A DNA stretch of 64,000 nt, taken from assembly GCA_016709225.1 (NCBI GenBank), contig JADJEE010000001.1:1-64000 (forward strand), read 5' to 3'. Numbering within the stretch: the first letter of the stretch is position 1; every line of letters begins with the position of its first letter. Source of the DNA: Deltaproteobacteria bacterium. GTDB lineage: Bacteria; Myxococcota_A; Polyangia; Nannocystales; Nannocystaceae. The notes under the pieces were generated by a model that searched no databases, was not told the DNA's origin, and was given only the letters and a program-made list of their open reading frames with translations. Of this stretch, positions 41,178 through 49,922 are shown one piece after another. The translations under genes were made by a program, and so were the position numbers.

Positions 41178-42364
41178 GAGCAGAGAGGCGACGCGCGTCG
41201 AGGCGGTGGAGATGGCTCTGGTGCGTCCAACTCGTCGCGGCGTGCGGTCCGGACGAGCCGGGCGGTTCGGCGGCGCCGGTTCGACCGCCCGTCGTGTGGA
41301 GCGGTGAGCACCTCGAATTGGGTACGGAGCACTCACTCGATGAGGTTTGTGCGGGGACGCTGCCGTGGGCGGATCGATTCGTCGGCTACGTGGGCGGGGT
41401 GTTCGGGAATCCCGATGCGTTCGTGAGCACGTACTGGGTCGACGAAGACGAGATTGAAGAGTTCTGCGGGCCATACTCGGCCTGTGCGGGCGCTCCCGAA
41501 GCCTTCTCGCAAGTGGTCGTGTCCCCGCATGAGCTCACCCATGCTGCGCGCGGCACCGCAGTGCCCGCGCAGAGTCCCGTCGAAGAAGGGATCGCGGAAC
41601 TCTACGGGCGAGCGCCGGCGGGGACCTACCCACTGGAGGGCGACGTCACGAACATGCTGCGGGACTTCGGCAGTGGAAAGCTCATACCCCCTGAGCTCTA
41701 CGGCCGCGCCGGACACTTCGCGTCGTTCGTTCGCTACGCCTACGGCGAAGACGCGCTCGTTGCACTCCGTGCGACGTCCGACTGGAACGACGACTGGCCG
41801 CGGACGCAGGAGGTCTTCGCCGACGCGCTCGGCGAGCCGCTGCAGACCGTGGTGCAGCGCTACGAGAGCGACTACCCGGACGCCTGCGATGGCGCGATGT
41901 TTCGTGACACGAACTTCGATTGTCTCGGCGAGTTCATCGAGCTCTCGGGGGCCGACGAGGGGATGCCGACGGTGATCGAGCAGCAGCTGGCGTGCGGCGA
42001 CGCGGAGGTCTTCGGCGTCGTCGACGGCCGGCGACGGCAGACGTTCCGGCTGCACGTGCAGCAGAGCGCCTGGTACCACATCGTAGTGGAAACGAAGGGC
42101 GGAACGATGCCGTGGAACGTCGAAACGCGAACGTGCGGCCAGAGCTGCATGAACTACGGCGACACGCCGACCCACTTCGACTTTGGTCTGATCCCGCTAC
42201 CGGTCGACCCCAAGGACGGCGACGACGTCGACTACGGAAACATCTGCGTGCCGGCAGGTGACTATGCGGTGGTGCTGGAGACGACGGCGACCGCGGAAGA
42301 GTCGCCGTCGCTTTCGCTCCTGCTCGAGTTCGTCGAGCGCAATGACGAGTGCGTGGTCCGGTGA
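41174..42364 (+). CDS. HExxH metallopeptidase-like lipoprotein
   Basis: A 396-residue lipoprotein: signal peptide with lipobox QLVAACGPDE. The zinc site is SPHELTHAARGT (His-Glu-x-x-His), with VEEGIAELYG about 20 residues on supplying a likely third ligand, as in gluzincins. The C-terminal half is beta-rich with Cys pairs (TRTCGQSC, GNICVPAGDY), possibly a separate binding domain. It is coupled to the repeat-containing lipoprotein by ATGA. A shorter relative with the same HELxHA...GTA arrangement lies at 49377. The function is inferred only from the motif. Confidence 0.68.
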   Translation: MRAERRRASRRWRWLWCVQLVAACGPDEPGGSAAPVRPPVVWSGEHLELGTEHSLDEVCAGTLPWADRFVGYVGGVFGNPDAFVSTYWVDEDEIEEFCGPYSACAGAPEAFSQVVVSPHELTHAARGTAVPAQSPVEEGIAELYGRAPAGTYPLEGDVTNMLRDFGSGKLIPPELYGRAGHFASFVRYAYGEDALVALRATSDWNDDWPRTQEVFADALGEPLQTVVQRYESDYPDACDGAMFRDTNFDCLGEFIELSGADEGMPTVIEQQLACGDAEVFGVVDGRRRQTFRLHVQQSAWYHIVVETKGGTMPWNVETRTCGQSCMNYGDTPTHFDFGLIPLPVDPKDGDDVDYGNICVPAGDYAVVLETTATAEESPSLSLLLEFVERNDECVVR

Positions 42365-42409
42365 GCCCCTGGCGCTCGAAGTGATCCCACGTACCCGCGT
42401 TCGACCGCG

Positions 42410-43738
42410 CTATCGCGCGAACCAAGCCACCCACGTCTGTGAGGGCGAGGGGGTCGCCGCCACGACGGGGTTCTGGTCGGCGTCGAGGCCGACGCCGCAG
42501 TTGAGTCCGATGTCGCCGGGGCCGGCGATCGTGGATTGCCACGCGAGCGCGCCGTCCGGTGCGAAGCGGGCGAGCACGAGACGCTCGCCGTCGTCGCCGG
42601 TGTCGGCCCACAGCGCGAAGACGCTGCCGCCGCCGTCGATGGCGACGCCGCAGTCGTCGGCCGGCGTGTCGTGCTCCCACGACCACGCGGTCGCGCCGTC
42701 GCCGGTGAGGGTGTGCACGAACACGGTGTTGCGGTGCGACGTCGGGCTCTCGAACTCGCCGAGCACCGCGAGGGTGCCATCGCTTGCCATCGCGAGTGCG
42801 CTGGGCAGGTCGCGACCGCCGACGAGGTGATCGAGTGTCGCATCCCAGACCGCAGCACCGTCGCCGGCGTAGGCGGTGACGCCGGTGACCCAGCCGAGAT
42901 CCGCGGGCTGTCGGTTCATCGCGAGCGCGATGGTGCCCGCCTCGTTCGATGCGACGTGGGTGGTGTGCGCAAGGCCGTTTTCGAGGTCGCGCTCGAGTTC
43001 CCATACCAACTCGCCGTCGGCGTCGAGCTTGCGCAGCCACGCGACGTCGGCGGTGGCGCCCGCCACCAGTGCATGGCCGCCACCGTCGGTGGCGACGTCG
43101 AAGGCATCGGTGGCGAGTCCAGCCGAGCGCACGTGGACATCCATCCACAGCAGCGTCCCGTCGGCGGCGTGCTTGCGGGTCCACGCATAGCCGAGCTCGG
43201 AGCTGGTGATGTTGCCACCGCGCGCAGTGCCGACGACGAACGCGTTGCCGGCCGCATCGAGTGCGAGCGCCTGCCCGCTCGCGTACGAGGTCTCGGGGTC
43301 GGTCCACGCCTGCGTCCACAGCACCTCACCGCGGGCATCGAGGCGCGTCAGCTGGACGGACAGCGCATTGGTGCCGGTGATGCAGCCGTATCCGTGCACC
43401 ACGACGTCACCGTTGGCGTCACCGCGCACGTCCTTGCCACCACAGCCGGGGCCCGTCGTCTCCTGCAGCAGCGAGCCGGGTACGCGGCAGTACTCGTTGC
43501 ACGAAGGCGTCGCACCGCGCTCGTCGCAGCTCTCGCCGGGGTCGATCACGCCGTCACCACAACTCGGGCCACCCGCGCCGGGGCCACCGCCGGTGTGATC
43601 GTCGGACGATGCGCTGCCGTCGGCCGTCGAGCCCTCCCCGTCGCCGCCGGAGTTCGCCGGGTCGCCGACGGTGGGCCCGCAGGCCGACACGACGAGCGCG
43701 AGTGCGCCCGAGGTCCACGCCCACCGCAAGATCGTCAC
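42410..43738 (-). CDS. WD40/PQQ-like beta-propeller lipoprotein
   Basis: A 442-residue lipoprotein. The lipobox is LVVSACGPTV, followed by a Gly/Ser/Asp/Thr-rich linker and a DUF4215-type unit (CGDGVIDPGESCDERG). The remainder is a repeated beta-propeller with W-containing blades (GEVLWTQAWTDPET, GTLLWMDVHV, GELVWELERDL, GAAVWDATLD, GATAWSWEHD, GALAWQSTIA). No catalytic residues were seen. The start is a GTG at 43738 whose first bases overlap the stop of a short remnant ORF on the same strand (GTGA). It is convergent with the metallopeptidase-like gene, with 45 bases between the stops. Confidence 0.78.
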   Translation of the reverse strand: MTILRWAWTSGALALVVSACGPTVGDPANSGGDGEGSTADGSASSDDHTGGGPGAGGPSCGDGVIDPGESCDERGATPSCNEYCRVPGSLLQETTGPGCGGKDVRGDANGDVVVHGYGCITGTNALSVQLTRLDARGEVLWTQAWTDPETSYASGQALALDAAGNAFVVGTARGGNITSSELGYAWTRKHAADGTLLWMDVHVRSAGLATDAFDVATDGGGHALVAGATADVAWLRKLDADGELVWELERDLENGLAHTTHVASNEAGTIALAMNRQPADLGWVTGVTAYAGDGAAVWDATLDHLVGGRDLPSALAMASDGTLAVLGEFESPTSHRNTVFVHTLTGDGATAWSWEHDTPADDCGVAIDGGGSVFALWADTGDDGERLVLARFAPDGALAWQSTIAGPGDIGLNCGVGLDADQNPVVAATPSPSQTWVAWFAR

Positions 43739-43839
43739 ATCACCAGTCTATCAGCGTCGACGCCGGCGTCGACGAACGCGCGCAGGAGGTCGACGTAGTC
43801 GCCGGGCAGGTCGAGATCAGCCACCGCGTCCTCGGTCAC
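43735..43839 (-). pseudogene. Possible truncated start of a nucleotidyltransferase-like gene
   Basis: A short frame of 34 codons reads VTEDAVADLDLPGDYVDLLR then AFVDAGVDADRLVM and stops by overlapping the next gene's start. The DLPGDYVDLLRAFVDAGV segment resembles the first helix of nucleotidyltransferase-like (DUF6036-type) proteins in this bacterial group, which in related genomes follow a small protein like the one at 43817-44059. The catalytic part is absent. I treat it as a possible remnant. Confidence 0.3.
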
Positions 43840-44059
43840 CGATCTCGAACACCTCGCCGGGCCAGTCGGCGCGGGGCAGCGGGGGCGGCGTGGCGTGCCC
43901 GGCTGCGAGCCACGCGCGGCGATTCAGCGCTGCGAGTGCAGCGAGGCGCTGCGCCGGTGACAGGCTCGCGTACAGATCGCGCTTCGGGGCGCCCGCCTCG
44001 ATCGGCGCGCCCTCCCAGTGGGTGCGGCGGAAGGCTGCGCGATCGTCCGACGAGGGCAT
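43817..44059 (-). CDS. Small hypothetical protein
   Basis: An 80-residue protein with the stretch DDRAAFRRTHWEGAPIEAG, then DLYASLSPAQRLAALAALNR, RAWLAAG, and a C-terminal PRADWPGEVFEIGD. It has no membrane segment and no domain I recognise. It looks like a short protein that commonly precedes a nucleotidyltransferase-like gene in this group; here its 3' end overlaps the 34-codon remnant by 23 bases, so the partner may have been lost. Confidence 0.5.
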   Translation of the reverse strand: MPSSDDRAAFRRTHWEGAPIEAGAPKRDLYASLSPAQRLAALAALNRRAWLAAGHATPPPLPRADWPGEVFEIGDRGRGG

Positions 44060-44156
44060 GCGATCAGCATGTTAGCGCGGGCCCGAGGCGACGGCACACT
44101 CCTCGCCGCGGGGGGCCGCCGTCGCATCACGCCGCGGCAAGGGCCGCGTCCTGCGG

Positions 44157-45749
44157 CTACCCGCGCTCGTCGAGGCAGTAGCCCGCGGCGCGGTAGCCCA
44201 CCAGCATGCTCGGGGCGTTCATCGCCGACACCGGGGTGAACGGCACCGCCGAGGCATCGGCGATGCGTACCCCGGTCACGCCGCGCAGTCGCAGTCGCGT
44301 GTCGACGGCCGCCGAAGGCGACTCGCCCATGCGTGCGGTGCCGGCGAAGTGGTACGTCGTGATCGCATTCTTGCCGACCCACTTCGCCAGCGCCTCGCGG
44401 CTCTGATTCCACGCGCCCGGCATCAACTCCTGGCTGCGCCAGGCCCCGAGGCCACCGGCCTTGCTGAGGCGCCGTGCGAACGCGATGCCGTCGACCATCG
44501 TGTCCATGTCTTCGGGGTCCGAGAAGTACGCCGGATCGACGACCACCGGGGTCCGCGGATCGCCGCTGCCCAGGCGTACGCTGCCGCGGCTCTTGGGCTT
44601 GCCGAGGATCACCACGATGCCGTAGAGGTGCTCGACGATGCGGTTGGTCGCACCGATGCCGAACGCGAGGTCGAGGCCCGAGCGGATCGCCTGCTTGAGC
44701 GGGCCGTCGTACATCGACGCCGGCAACACCTTGCCCGGCAGCATGCGCTGCATGGCCTGCTTCATGGCGCTCGGGGCGGGCCAGAACACGTAACAGGTGT
44801 CGCTCTGGCCCGGCGGCAGGTCGGCCTGCGGACGCGTGCGATAGAAGCTGTACAGCTGCGGGTACTGACAATCGACCAGACCGCGCGACACGAAGAAGAG
44901 CGGCACATTGGGGTGGTCGTGCAGGTTCTGTCCGATCGCGGCGGCGGTGTGCACCGGCGAAATGCCGGCCGCGCGCAGCGCCTGATCGGGGCCGATGCCG
45001 GAGAGCATCAGCAGCTTGGGGGTCTCGAGCGCGCCGGCGCACAGCACCACCTCGCGGTCGACCTCGACGCGGGCGTTCACGCCGTCGTGCTCGTACTCGA
45101 CCGCGACCGCCCGCTTGCGCTCGTCGAACACGATGCGGTGCACGCGGGCGCCGTTGCGGAACACCAGGTTGTCGCGCGGGCCCGGCTCCTTCACGAACGC
45201 GACGTACGAGCTGCGGCGGTCGCCGCCCTCGTAGGTCATCCACTCGTAGCCGACGACGTTCGAGAGCATGCCGTCGTTGAGATCCTCGCGGCGCTCCATG
45301 CCGCACGCGACCGCGGCCGAGATGCAGGCCTCGGTCCAGCGGGTCGGCGCGCGTCGACGCGGACGCAGGCGCGCCTCGAGCCGCTCGAAGTCCGGCACCA
45401 CGTCGTCCCAGCGCCAGCCCTGCGGCCACTCGGCGTAGTCCTGCTTGGCGCCGCGGGTGTAGACCATGCCGTTGACCGAGCCACTACCACCCGACACCGA
45501 GCCGGTGCCGACGAAGAAGCGCTGACCCTCGCTGTGCCGCTGCGGCACCGTGAAACGCTCCCACATCACGCGGTCGTTCGCGAACGCGTACTTGTAGCCG
45601 TCGGCCGACAGCGTCTCGGGATAGGCCTCGGCCGCGGGGCCGGCCTCGAGCACGAGGACCTTCGCGTCGCTCTCGTGCGCCAGTCGCCCGGCCACCACAC
45701 ATCCCGCCGAGCCACCGCCCAGCACCACGTAGTCGAAGCGCTCGTTCAC
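44157..45749 (-). CDS. GMC-family FAD oxidoreductase
   Basis: A 530-residue glucose-methanol-choline oxidoreductase. The FAD-binding motif is VVLGGGSAGCVVAGRLA (residues about 9-22), with the GMC signatures around TGSVSGGSGSVNGMVYTRG and LCAGALETPKLLMLSGIG. The catalytic His is in TYHFAGTARMG and the partner Asn in SAMNAPSMLVG near the C terminus. It oxidises an alcohol to an aldehyde or ketone; the substrate is not evident. It is the last of three coupled genes: its GTG start overlaps the aldehyde dehydrogenase stop (GTGA). The pair could carry an alcohol through aldehyde to acid. Confidence 0.88.
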   Translation of the reverse strand: MNERFDYVVLGGGSAGCVVAGRLAHESDAKVLVLEAGPAAEAYPETLSADGYKYAFANDRVMWERFTVPQRHSEGQRFFVGTGSVSGGSGSVNGMVYTRGAKQDYAEWPQGWRWDDVVPDFERLEARLRPRRRAPTRWTEACISAAVACGMERREDLNDGMLSNVVGYEWMTYEGGDRRSSYVAFVKEPGPRDNLVFRNGARVHRIVFDERKRAVAVEYEHDGVNARVEVDREVVLCAGALETPKLLMLSGIGPDQALRAAGISPVHTAAAIGQNLHDHPNVPLFFVSRGLVDCQYPQLYSFYRTRPQADLPPGQSDTCYVFWPAPSAMKQAMQRMLPGKVLPASMYDGPLKQAIRSGLDLAFGIGATNRIVEHLYGIVVILGKPKSRGSVRLGSGDPRTPVVVDPAYFSDPEDMDTMVDGIAFARRLSKAGGLGAWRSQELMPGAWNQSREALAKWVGKNAITTYHFAGTARMGESPSAAVDTRLRLRGVTGVRIADASAVPFTPVSAMNAPSMLVGYRAAGYCLDERG

Positions 45750-47362
45750 GGCTGTGCCTGCTTGCCCGACTTGCGGCCGAACGCGCCGCGGATGAGCTCG
45801 ACCGCCGCGCCCACGCGCTGGCGCAGGCTGCGGCCGTAGAGCAGCTTCACGACGCCGAGCATGCGATCGAAATCGCCGTCGGCGACCGGGAACACCTTGC
45901 TCGGGAAGTGAACCGGGAAGCGATCGTCGAGCACCGCCTTGACGTTGCAGAACGAGCGCAGGCCGTCGCGGCCGTTCATGCGCCCGAAGCCCGACTGCTT
46001 CACGCCGCCGAAGGTCAGATCCTGGGCCATGTACGTCACGCCGCCGAAGTCGTTGATCGCGGTCATGCCGGCCTGCAGGCGCGACGCGATGCGACGCGCC
46101 TTGGCGTGGTCGCGGCTGAACACCGCCGAGCCCAGCGCGAAGCCGGTGCCGTTGGCGACCGCGACCGCCTCGTGCTCGTCGCGCACGCGCGACAGCAGCA
46201 TCACGGGCCCGAAGGTCTCCTGCTGCATGATGTCCATCTCGGGCGTGACGTCGGCCAGCACCGTCGGGGCGAAGAAATCGCCCTGCTCGGCGAGCACGCG
46301 CTTGCCCCCGGCGAGCACGCGCGCGCCCTTGGCAACCGCGTCGTCGACCAGGCGCTCGACGATGCCGAGCTGCAGCGGGGTCACCATCGCGCCGACGTCG
46401 ACCACGCCCTGCTTGGGGTCGCCCTGGACCAGGCTGCGGGCCAGCGCGCCGACGGTGTCGGCGAAGCGGTCGTAGACCGTGTCGAACACCAGGATGCGCT
46501 CGCAGGCGACGCAGTTCTGGCCGGCGTTGATGAAGCAGCCGGCCATCGCGGCGTGGGCGGCCTGCTCGATGTGCGCGTCGTCGCAGACGATGAGCGGATC
46601 CTTGCCGCCGAGCTCGAGCGTCACCGGGATCAGCGCCTTGGCGGCCGACGCCAGCACCCGCTGGCCGTTGTGCACCGAGCCGATGAAGATGAGCGAATCG
46701 ATGCCGTTCTCGATCAGCGCCTGGCCGGTCTCGCCGTAGCCCTGCACCAGCTGCACGAGCTCGGGCGAGCAGCCCTCGGCCCGCAGCGCGTCGCGGGCGA
46801 TCTCCACCACGCGCTCGGCCGACCACGCCACCCACTCCGAGGGCTTGATCACCACTGCGTTGCCGGCCATGAGCGCCGGCACCAGCGGGTTCAAGATGTT
46901 CTGCAGCGGATAGTTCCACGGGATGATCGCGCCGACGACCCCGAGCGGGTGGAACTCGAGGCGCGCCCGCTTGTGCACGAGCACGCCCGAGCTCACCGGC
47001 TCCGGTGACAGCCACTTCTCGCCGTTGGCGATGGTCCAGCGCAGCTTCTCGAGCACCGGCCAGATCTCGCCGACCAGCGCGTTCTCGCGGGTCTTGCCGG
47101 CGTCCTTCACGACCACGTCGACCAGCTCGTGCGCGTGCGACAGCAGGTGGTCGATCATGCGTCCGAGCACCGCGCGGCGCTTGGCGAAGTCGGTCTCGGC
47201 CCAGCCGATCTGCGCGGCGCGGGCCCGCTCGATGGCGGCCTTCACCTGCTCGGGCGTGTCGACCGGCACGGTGCCCAGCGGCGCCCGGGCGGCGGGATCG
47301 AAGCAACGGATCGTGCGGCCGTCGGCGGCACGGATGTCGACGACGTTGTCGGCGGCGCTCAT
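45746..47362 (-). CDS. NAD(P)-dependent aldehyde dehydrogenase
   Basis: A 538-residue aldehyde dehydrogenase with catalytic Cys284 (NAGQNCVACER), Glu250 (TLELGGKDP) and Asn150 (IIPWNYP), all in expected positions. The C terminus is longer than usual by about 40 residues (basic, KVFPVADGDFDRMLGVVKLL ... GRKSGKQAQP). It oxidises an aldehyde to a carboxylic acid. It lies between the Rieske oxygenase and the GMC oxidoreductase and overlaps both by four bases, so the three are one translationally coupled operon. Confidence 0.9.
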   Translation of the reverse strand: MSAADNVVDIRAADGRTIRCFDPAARAPLGTVPVDTPEQVKAAIERARAAQIGWAETDFAKRRAVLGRMIDHLLSHAHELVDVVVKDAGKTRENALVGEIWPVLEKLRWTIANGEKWLSPEPVSSGVLVHKRARLEFHPLGVVGAIIPWNYPLQNILNPLVPALMAGNAVVIKPSEWVAWSAERVVEIARDALRAEGCSPELVQLVQGYGETGQALIENGIDSLIFIGSVHNGQRVLASAAKALIPVTLELGGKDPLIVCDDAHIEQAAHAAMAGCFINAGQNCVACERILVFDTVYDRFADTVGALARSLVQGDPKQGVVDVGAMVTPLQLGIVERLVDDAVAKGARVLAGGKRVLAEQGDFFAPTVLADVTPEMDIMQQETFGPVMLLSRVRDEHEAVAVANGTGFALGSAVFSRDHAKARRIASRLQAGMTAINDFGGVTYMAQDLTFGGVKQSGFGRMNGRDGLRSFCNVKAVLDDRFPVHFPSKVFPVADGDFDRMLGVVKLLYGRSLRQRVGAAVELIRGAFGRKSGKQAQP

Positions 47363-48516
47363 CGGATCAACTCCCTGGCCGGGACCACGTTGCCGCAGCC
47401 CGCTTCGGCCCCCGCGTGTGCCCTCGGCGCACGGGTGGCCAGATGTTCTTCCCACTTGCGAATCGTCAGGTCCTGGAACGCCTTCACCACCGGCGAGAGC
47501 TCGGGCGCGGGCTTGTCCCAGAACTGCTCCCAACCGCGCTGTTCGTGGCCGATGACCCACACGTCCTGGCCCAACAATGGCTGCAGCGTCAGCACGCGTT
47601 GCGCCCGCATCATCCGACTGACCAACCAATAGGGCAGTTTCCAGCCGAGCTTGGGGACGCGGATCACGTCGGGGCGGAGATAGAAGATGAAGATGTGTCG
47701 ATTGTTGCTGCCGTCCCACGGCAACGTGAAGAGGAAGTGCTTGATGCGATTGTCCGTATTCGACCAGTGATACGGGTAGTCGTAGCAAGCCAGCATGTGA
47801 TCGCAGCCCGACTCGGACCGATCGATGAACCAATCCTGCAATCGGCCGGCGGCGATCTTCGAGCGGTACTCGAGCTCGACGCGATCACCGACGGTCTCGC
47901 ACCGCAGTAGATCGGTGCCCGCGAAGGGCTGGTACTTGCGATGGAGGAATCCGTGCGTGAAATCCGAGACGTTCTCGAGCAACATCGAGAAGTGGCCCGG
48001 TGAATCGAATTGCACGAAGGCGTGGGGCCAGGGCCGGTCGCCCTCGAGCTCGGGAATCGAGGGGATGTCGCGGGTGGTGGCGAGCGCCGGGTCGCCCGGG
48101 AACACGAAGATGAGGCCGTAACGCTCGCGCACCGGCACCGAATCGATGCGGATGTTGGGTGCCTTGTGCCCGAACAGGTCGTGGGGGATCTCGGCCTTGC
48201 CCTCGCCGTCGTAGGACCAGCCGTGGTACGGGCACACCAGCCGGCAGCCGACCACCTGGCCCTCTGTGAGCTTGACGTGGCGGTGGGCGCAGCGGTTCTC
48301 GACCGCGCGCAGGCGGCCGTCGTCGCCGCGGAAGACCGCGATGGAGCGGCCGAGGAACTTCACCTCGGTGTGTGCGCCGGGCAACAAGTGCTTGCTCTGC
48401 AGCGCCGCGTACCAGTAGTTGGGATCGAGGCCCGACGCGCGCGCCTTCTGGCGGCGGTTCTTGGCGTGCTCGAAGTCCGGTGGTGGGGCGGAGGCGTGAC
48501 CGCTGAAGTGGTCCAT
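47359..48516 (-). CDS. Rieske non-heme iron oxygenase, large subunit-like
   Basis: A 385-residue Rieske oxygenase. The 2Fe-2S centre is CAHRH (Cys76, His78) and CPYHGW (Cys95, His98). The catalytic iron site is ENVSDFTHGFLH, with His188 and His192 and the bridging Asp185. The C-terminal part fits a ring- or sterol-type oxygenase rather than a soluble dioxygenase alpha subunit, but the substrate cannot be read. No ferredoxin or reductase is adjacent. AGGAG precedes the ATG at 48516. It is the first gene of the Rieske, aldehyde dehydrogenase and GMC operon and is divergent from a TetR regulator. Confidence 0.85.
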   Translation of the reverse strand: MDHFSGHASAPPPDFEHAKNRRQKARASGLDPNYWYAALQSKHLLPGAHTEVKFLGRSIAVFRGDDGRLRAVENRCAHRHVKLTEGQVVGCRLVCPYHGWSYDGEGKAEIPHDLFGHKAPNIRIDSVPVRERYGLIFVFPGDPALATTRDIPSIPELEGDRPWPHAFVQFDSPGHFSMLLENVSDFTHGFLHRKYQPFAGTDLLRCETVGDRVELEYRSKIAAGRLQDWFIDRSESGCDHMLACYDYPYHWSNTDNRIKHFLFTLPWDGSNNRHIFIFYLRPDVIRVPKLGWKLPYWLVSRMMRAQRVLTLQPLLGQDVWVIGHEQRGWEQFWDKPAPELSPVVKAFQDLTIRKWEEHLATRAPRAHAGAEAGCGNVVPARELIR

Positions 48517-48581
48517 GGTGCTCGTGCTCCTGGGCCCGAAGTGGGCCCGTCCAGGCCTGATTCGACGCCGCGTCAGCGGGG

Positions 48582-48616
48582 CAGAATCTGGATTCTGGAA
48601 CGGGAATCTCGTATTC
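48582..48616. promoter_or_regulatory. Two palindromic operator-like sites between rieske and tetR genes
   Basis: A perfect 16-base palindrome at 48582-48597 with arms CAGAATC and GATTCTG around a 2-base centre, then a second inverted repeat (GAAT...ATTC, 48604-48616) sharing the GAATC half-site. They lie between the divergent Rieske and TetR starts, where a TetR-family repressor would bind to control both. Confidence 0.6.
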
Positions 48617-48629
48617 TGCTCGCCAGACC

Positions 48630-49301
48630 GTGTCAAGCTCGGCTCGCAACGAGGCCTCCGATGGGCGTGCCCGCATGCTGCAGGCCCGTCGGGAGCTCTA
48701 CCGCTCGGCGCTCGTGGAGGCCGCCGAGGTCGAGTTCGCGGCGGCGGGGTACGACGGCGTGAAGGTGCAGTCGATCGCGCGGCGGGCGGGCGTCTCCCTG
48801 GCCACCTTCTACGCGGCGTTCCCCGGCAAGTGGGAGGTCTTTCGCGCGGTGCAGGAGGATCGTCTCGCGATCCTGATGCGCGAGGTCGGCACCGCGGTGA
48901 TGGCCGCGCGCACCAGCTTCGATCGCCTGCGCCTCGGCATCGAGGGCTACCTGCGCTTCCACATCGAGCACCCGAACTTCCTGAAGATGCAGCTTCGCGA
49001 GCACGTGCCGTGGGGCACCACCGACGAGCTGCGCACGCCCGAGCAGACCCGCGCCTGGGAGGCCGGGCTGCAGATGCTCATCGCGGGCTTTCGCAGCGGC
49101 ATGGCCGAGGGCCTGCTCGAGCCCGACGACCCCGAGCTGTGTGCCCGCACCGCGACCGCGATGAGCCAGGTGCGATTGGTGCGGTGGATCGACCGCGGGA
49201 TGGCGGACGACGTCGAATCGGTCGTGGGGGCCGCGATGCGGCAGTTCGTGCGGACGTTCGTGCGATTGGAACGGCAGGCCGACGTGCTGGTCGGGCTGTA
49301 G
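48630..49301 (+). CDS. TetR-family transcriptional regulator
   Basis: A 223-residue TetR regulator. The N-terminal helix-turn-helix is VKVQSIARRAGVSLATFYAA followed by FPGKWEVFRAV, in the expected place; the C-terminal ligand-binding part is helical. It lies head-to-head with the Rieske/ALDH/GMC operon, with palindromes between them, so it probably represses that operon and is released by its substrate. The start is GTG 48630, with an ATG at 48675 as a shorter alternative. Confidence 0.88.
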   Translation: MSSSARNEASDGRARMLQARRELYRSALVEAAEVEFAAAGYDGVKVQSIARRAGVSLATFYAAFPGKWEVFRAVQEDRLAILMREVGTAVMAARTSFDRLRLGIEGYLRFHIEHPNFLKMQLREHVPWGTTDELRTPEQTRAWEAGLQMLIAGFRSGMAEGLLEPDDPELCARTATAMSQVRLVRWIDRGMADDVESVVGAAMRQFVRTFVRLERQADVLVGL

Positions 49302-49376
49302 CTGGGGCGCGCGTGGTCGCGCGCCCGGTGGACGAGCGCCGCTGAGGACGCCGCGTGTTCGTGGTACGTCGGCGGC

Positions 49377-49922
49377 GTGCGTCGGGGGCGGACGACGGTT
49401 GCTGCGAATGGCTGGGGATCCGGCTTGGTGCTGGCGATCGCCTGCGGGTGTTCGCCGGCGGATGGATCGTTGCCGGTGGTGGCGCGGGGGCGGTATGTGG
49501 AGATCGCGACGCTGCGCGACGAGCCGATCTGCGGCGGGACGGCGGCGTACTTCGACCGCTTCATCGAATCCGGCATGGCGCTCTTGGGCGAAGAGCCACC
49601 GGATCGACGGTTCGTTCGATTCGAGTGGCTGATGCCACCTGCGGAACAGCTCTCGGTCACTGGTGTCGGACGAACGCGGTGTGTCTCTGGGGGATCGCTC
49701 ATCACCAGCGATGATTCGCTCGTGCACGAGCACGAGTTGGCACACGCGATCCATGGGACTGCGCTTCCGAGCACGAACGGATTACTGCAAGAGGGTTTCG
49801 CGATTCTCTTGGATTCGAAGCGCATCTACCGGGACATGGTGTGGCCGGAAGGTGAGTCGATCGATCGTGTAGTCTCGGAGGTTCCGTTCAGCTACGACGA
49901 CTACCCGCTGGCGTGGTTGTGA
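49377..49922 (+). pseudogene. Truncated HExxH metallopeptidase-like lipoprotein
   Basis: A 181-codon frame with a lipoprotein signal (VLAIACGCSP) and a zinc motif VHEHELAHAIHGTALPS plus QEGFAILLD, matching the layout of the intact protein at 41174-42364 (HELxHA...GTA). It ends soon after a stretch YDDYPLAWL, where the longer paralogue continues for about 200 residues. The reading then passes directly into sequence of a different family (see 49913-50240), so the gene looks truncated by a deletion or recombination. The zinc ligands remain, so a short product could still fold, but this is unlikely. Confidence 0.6.
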
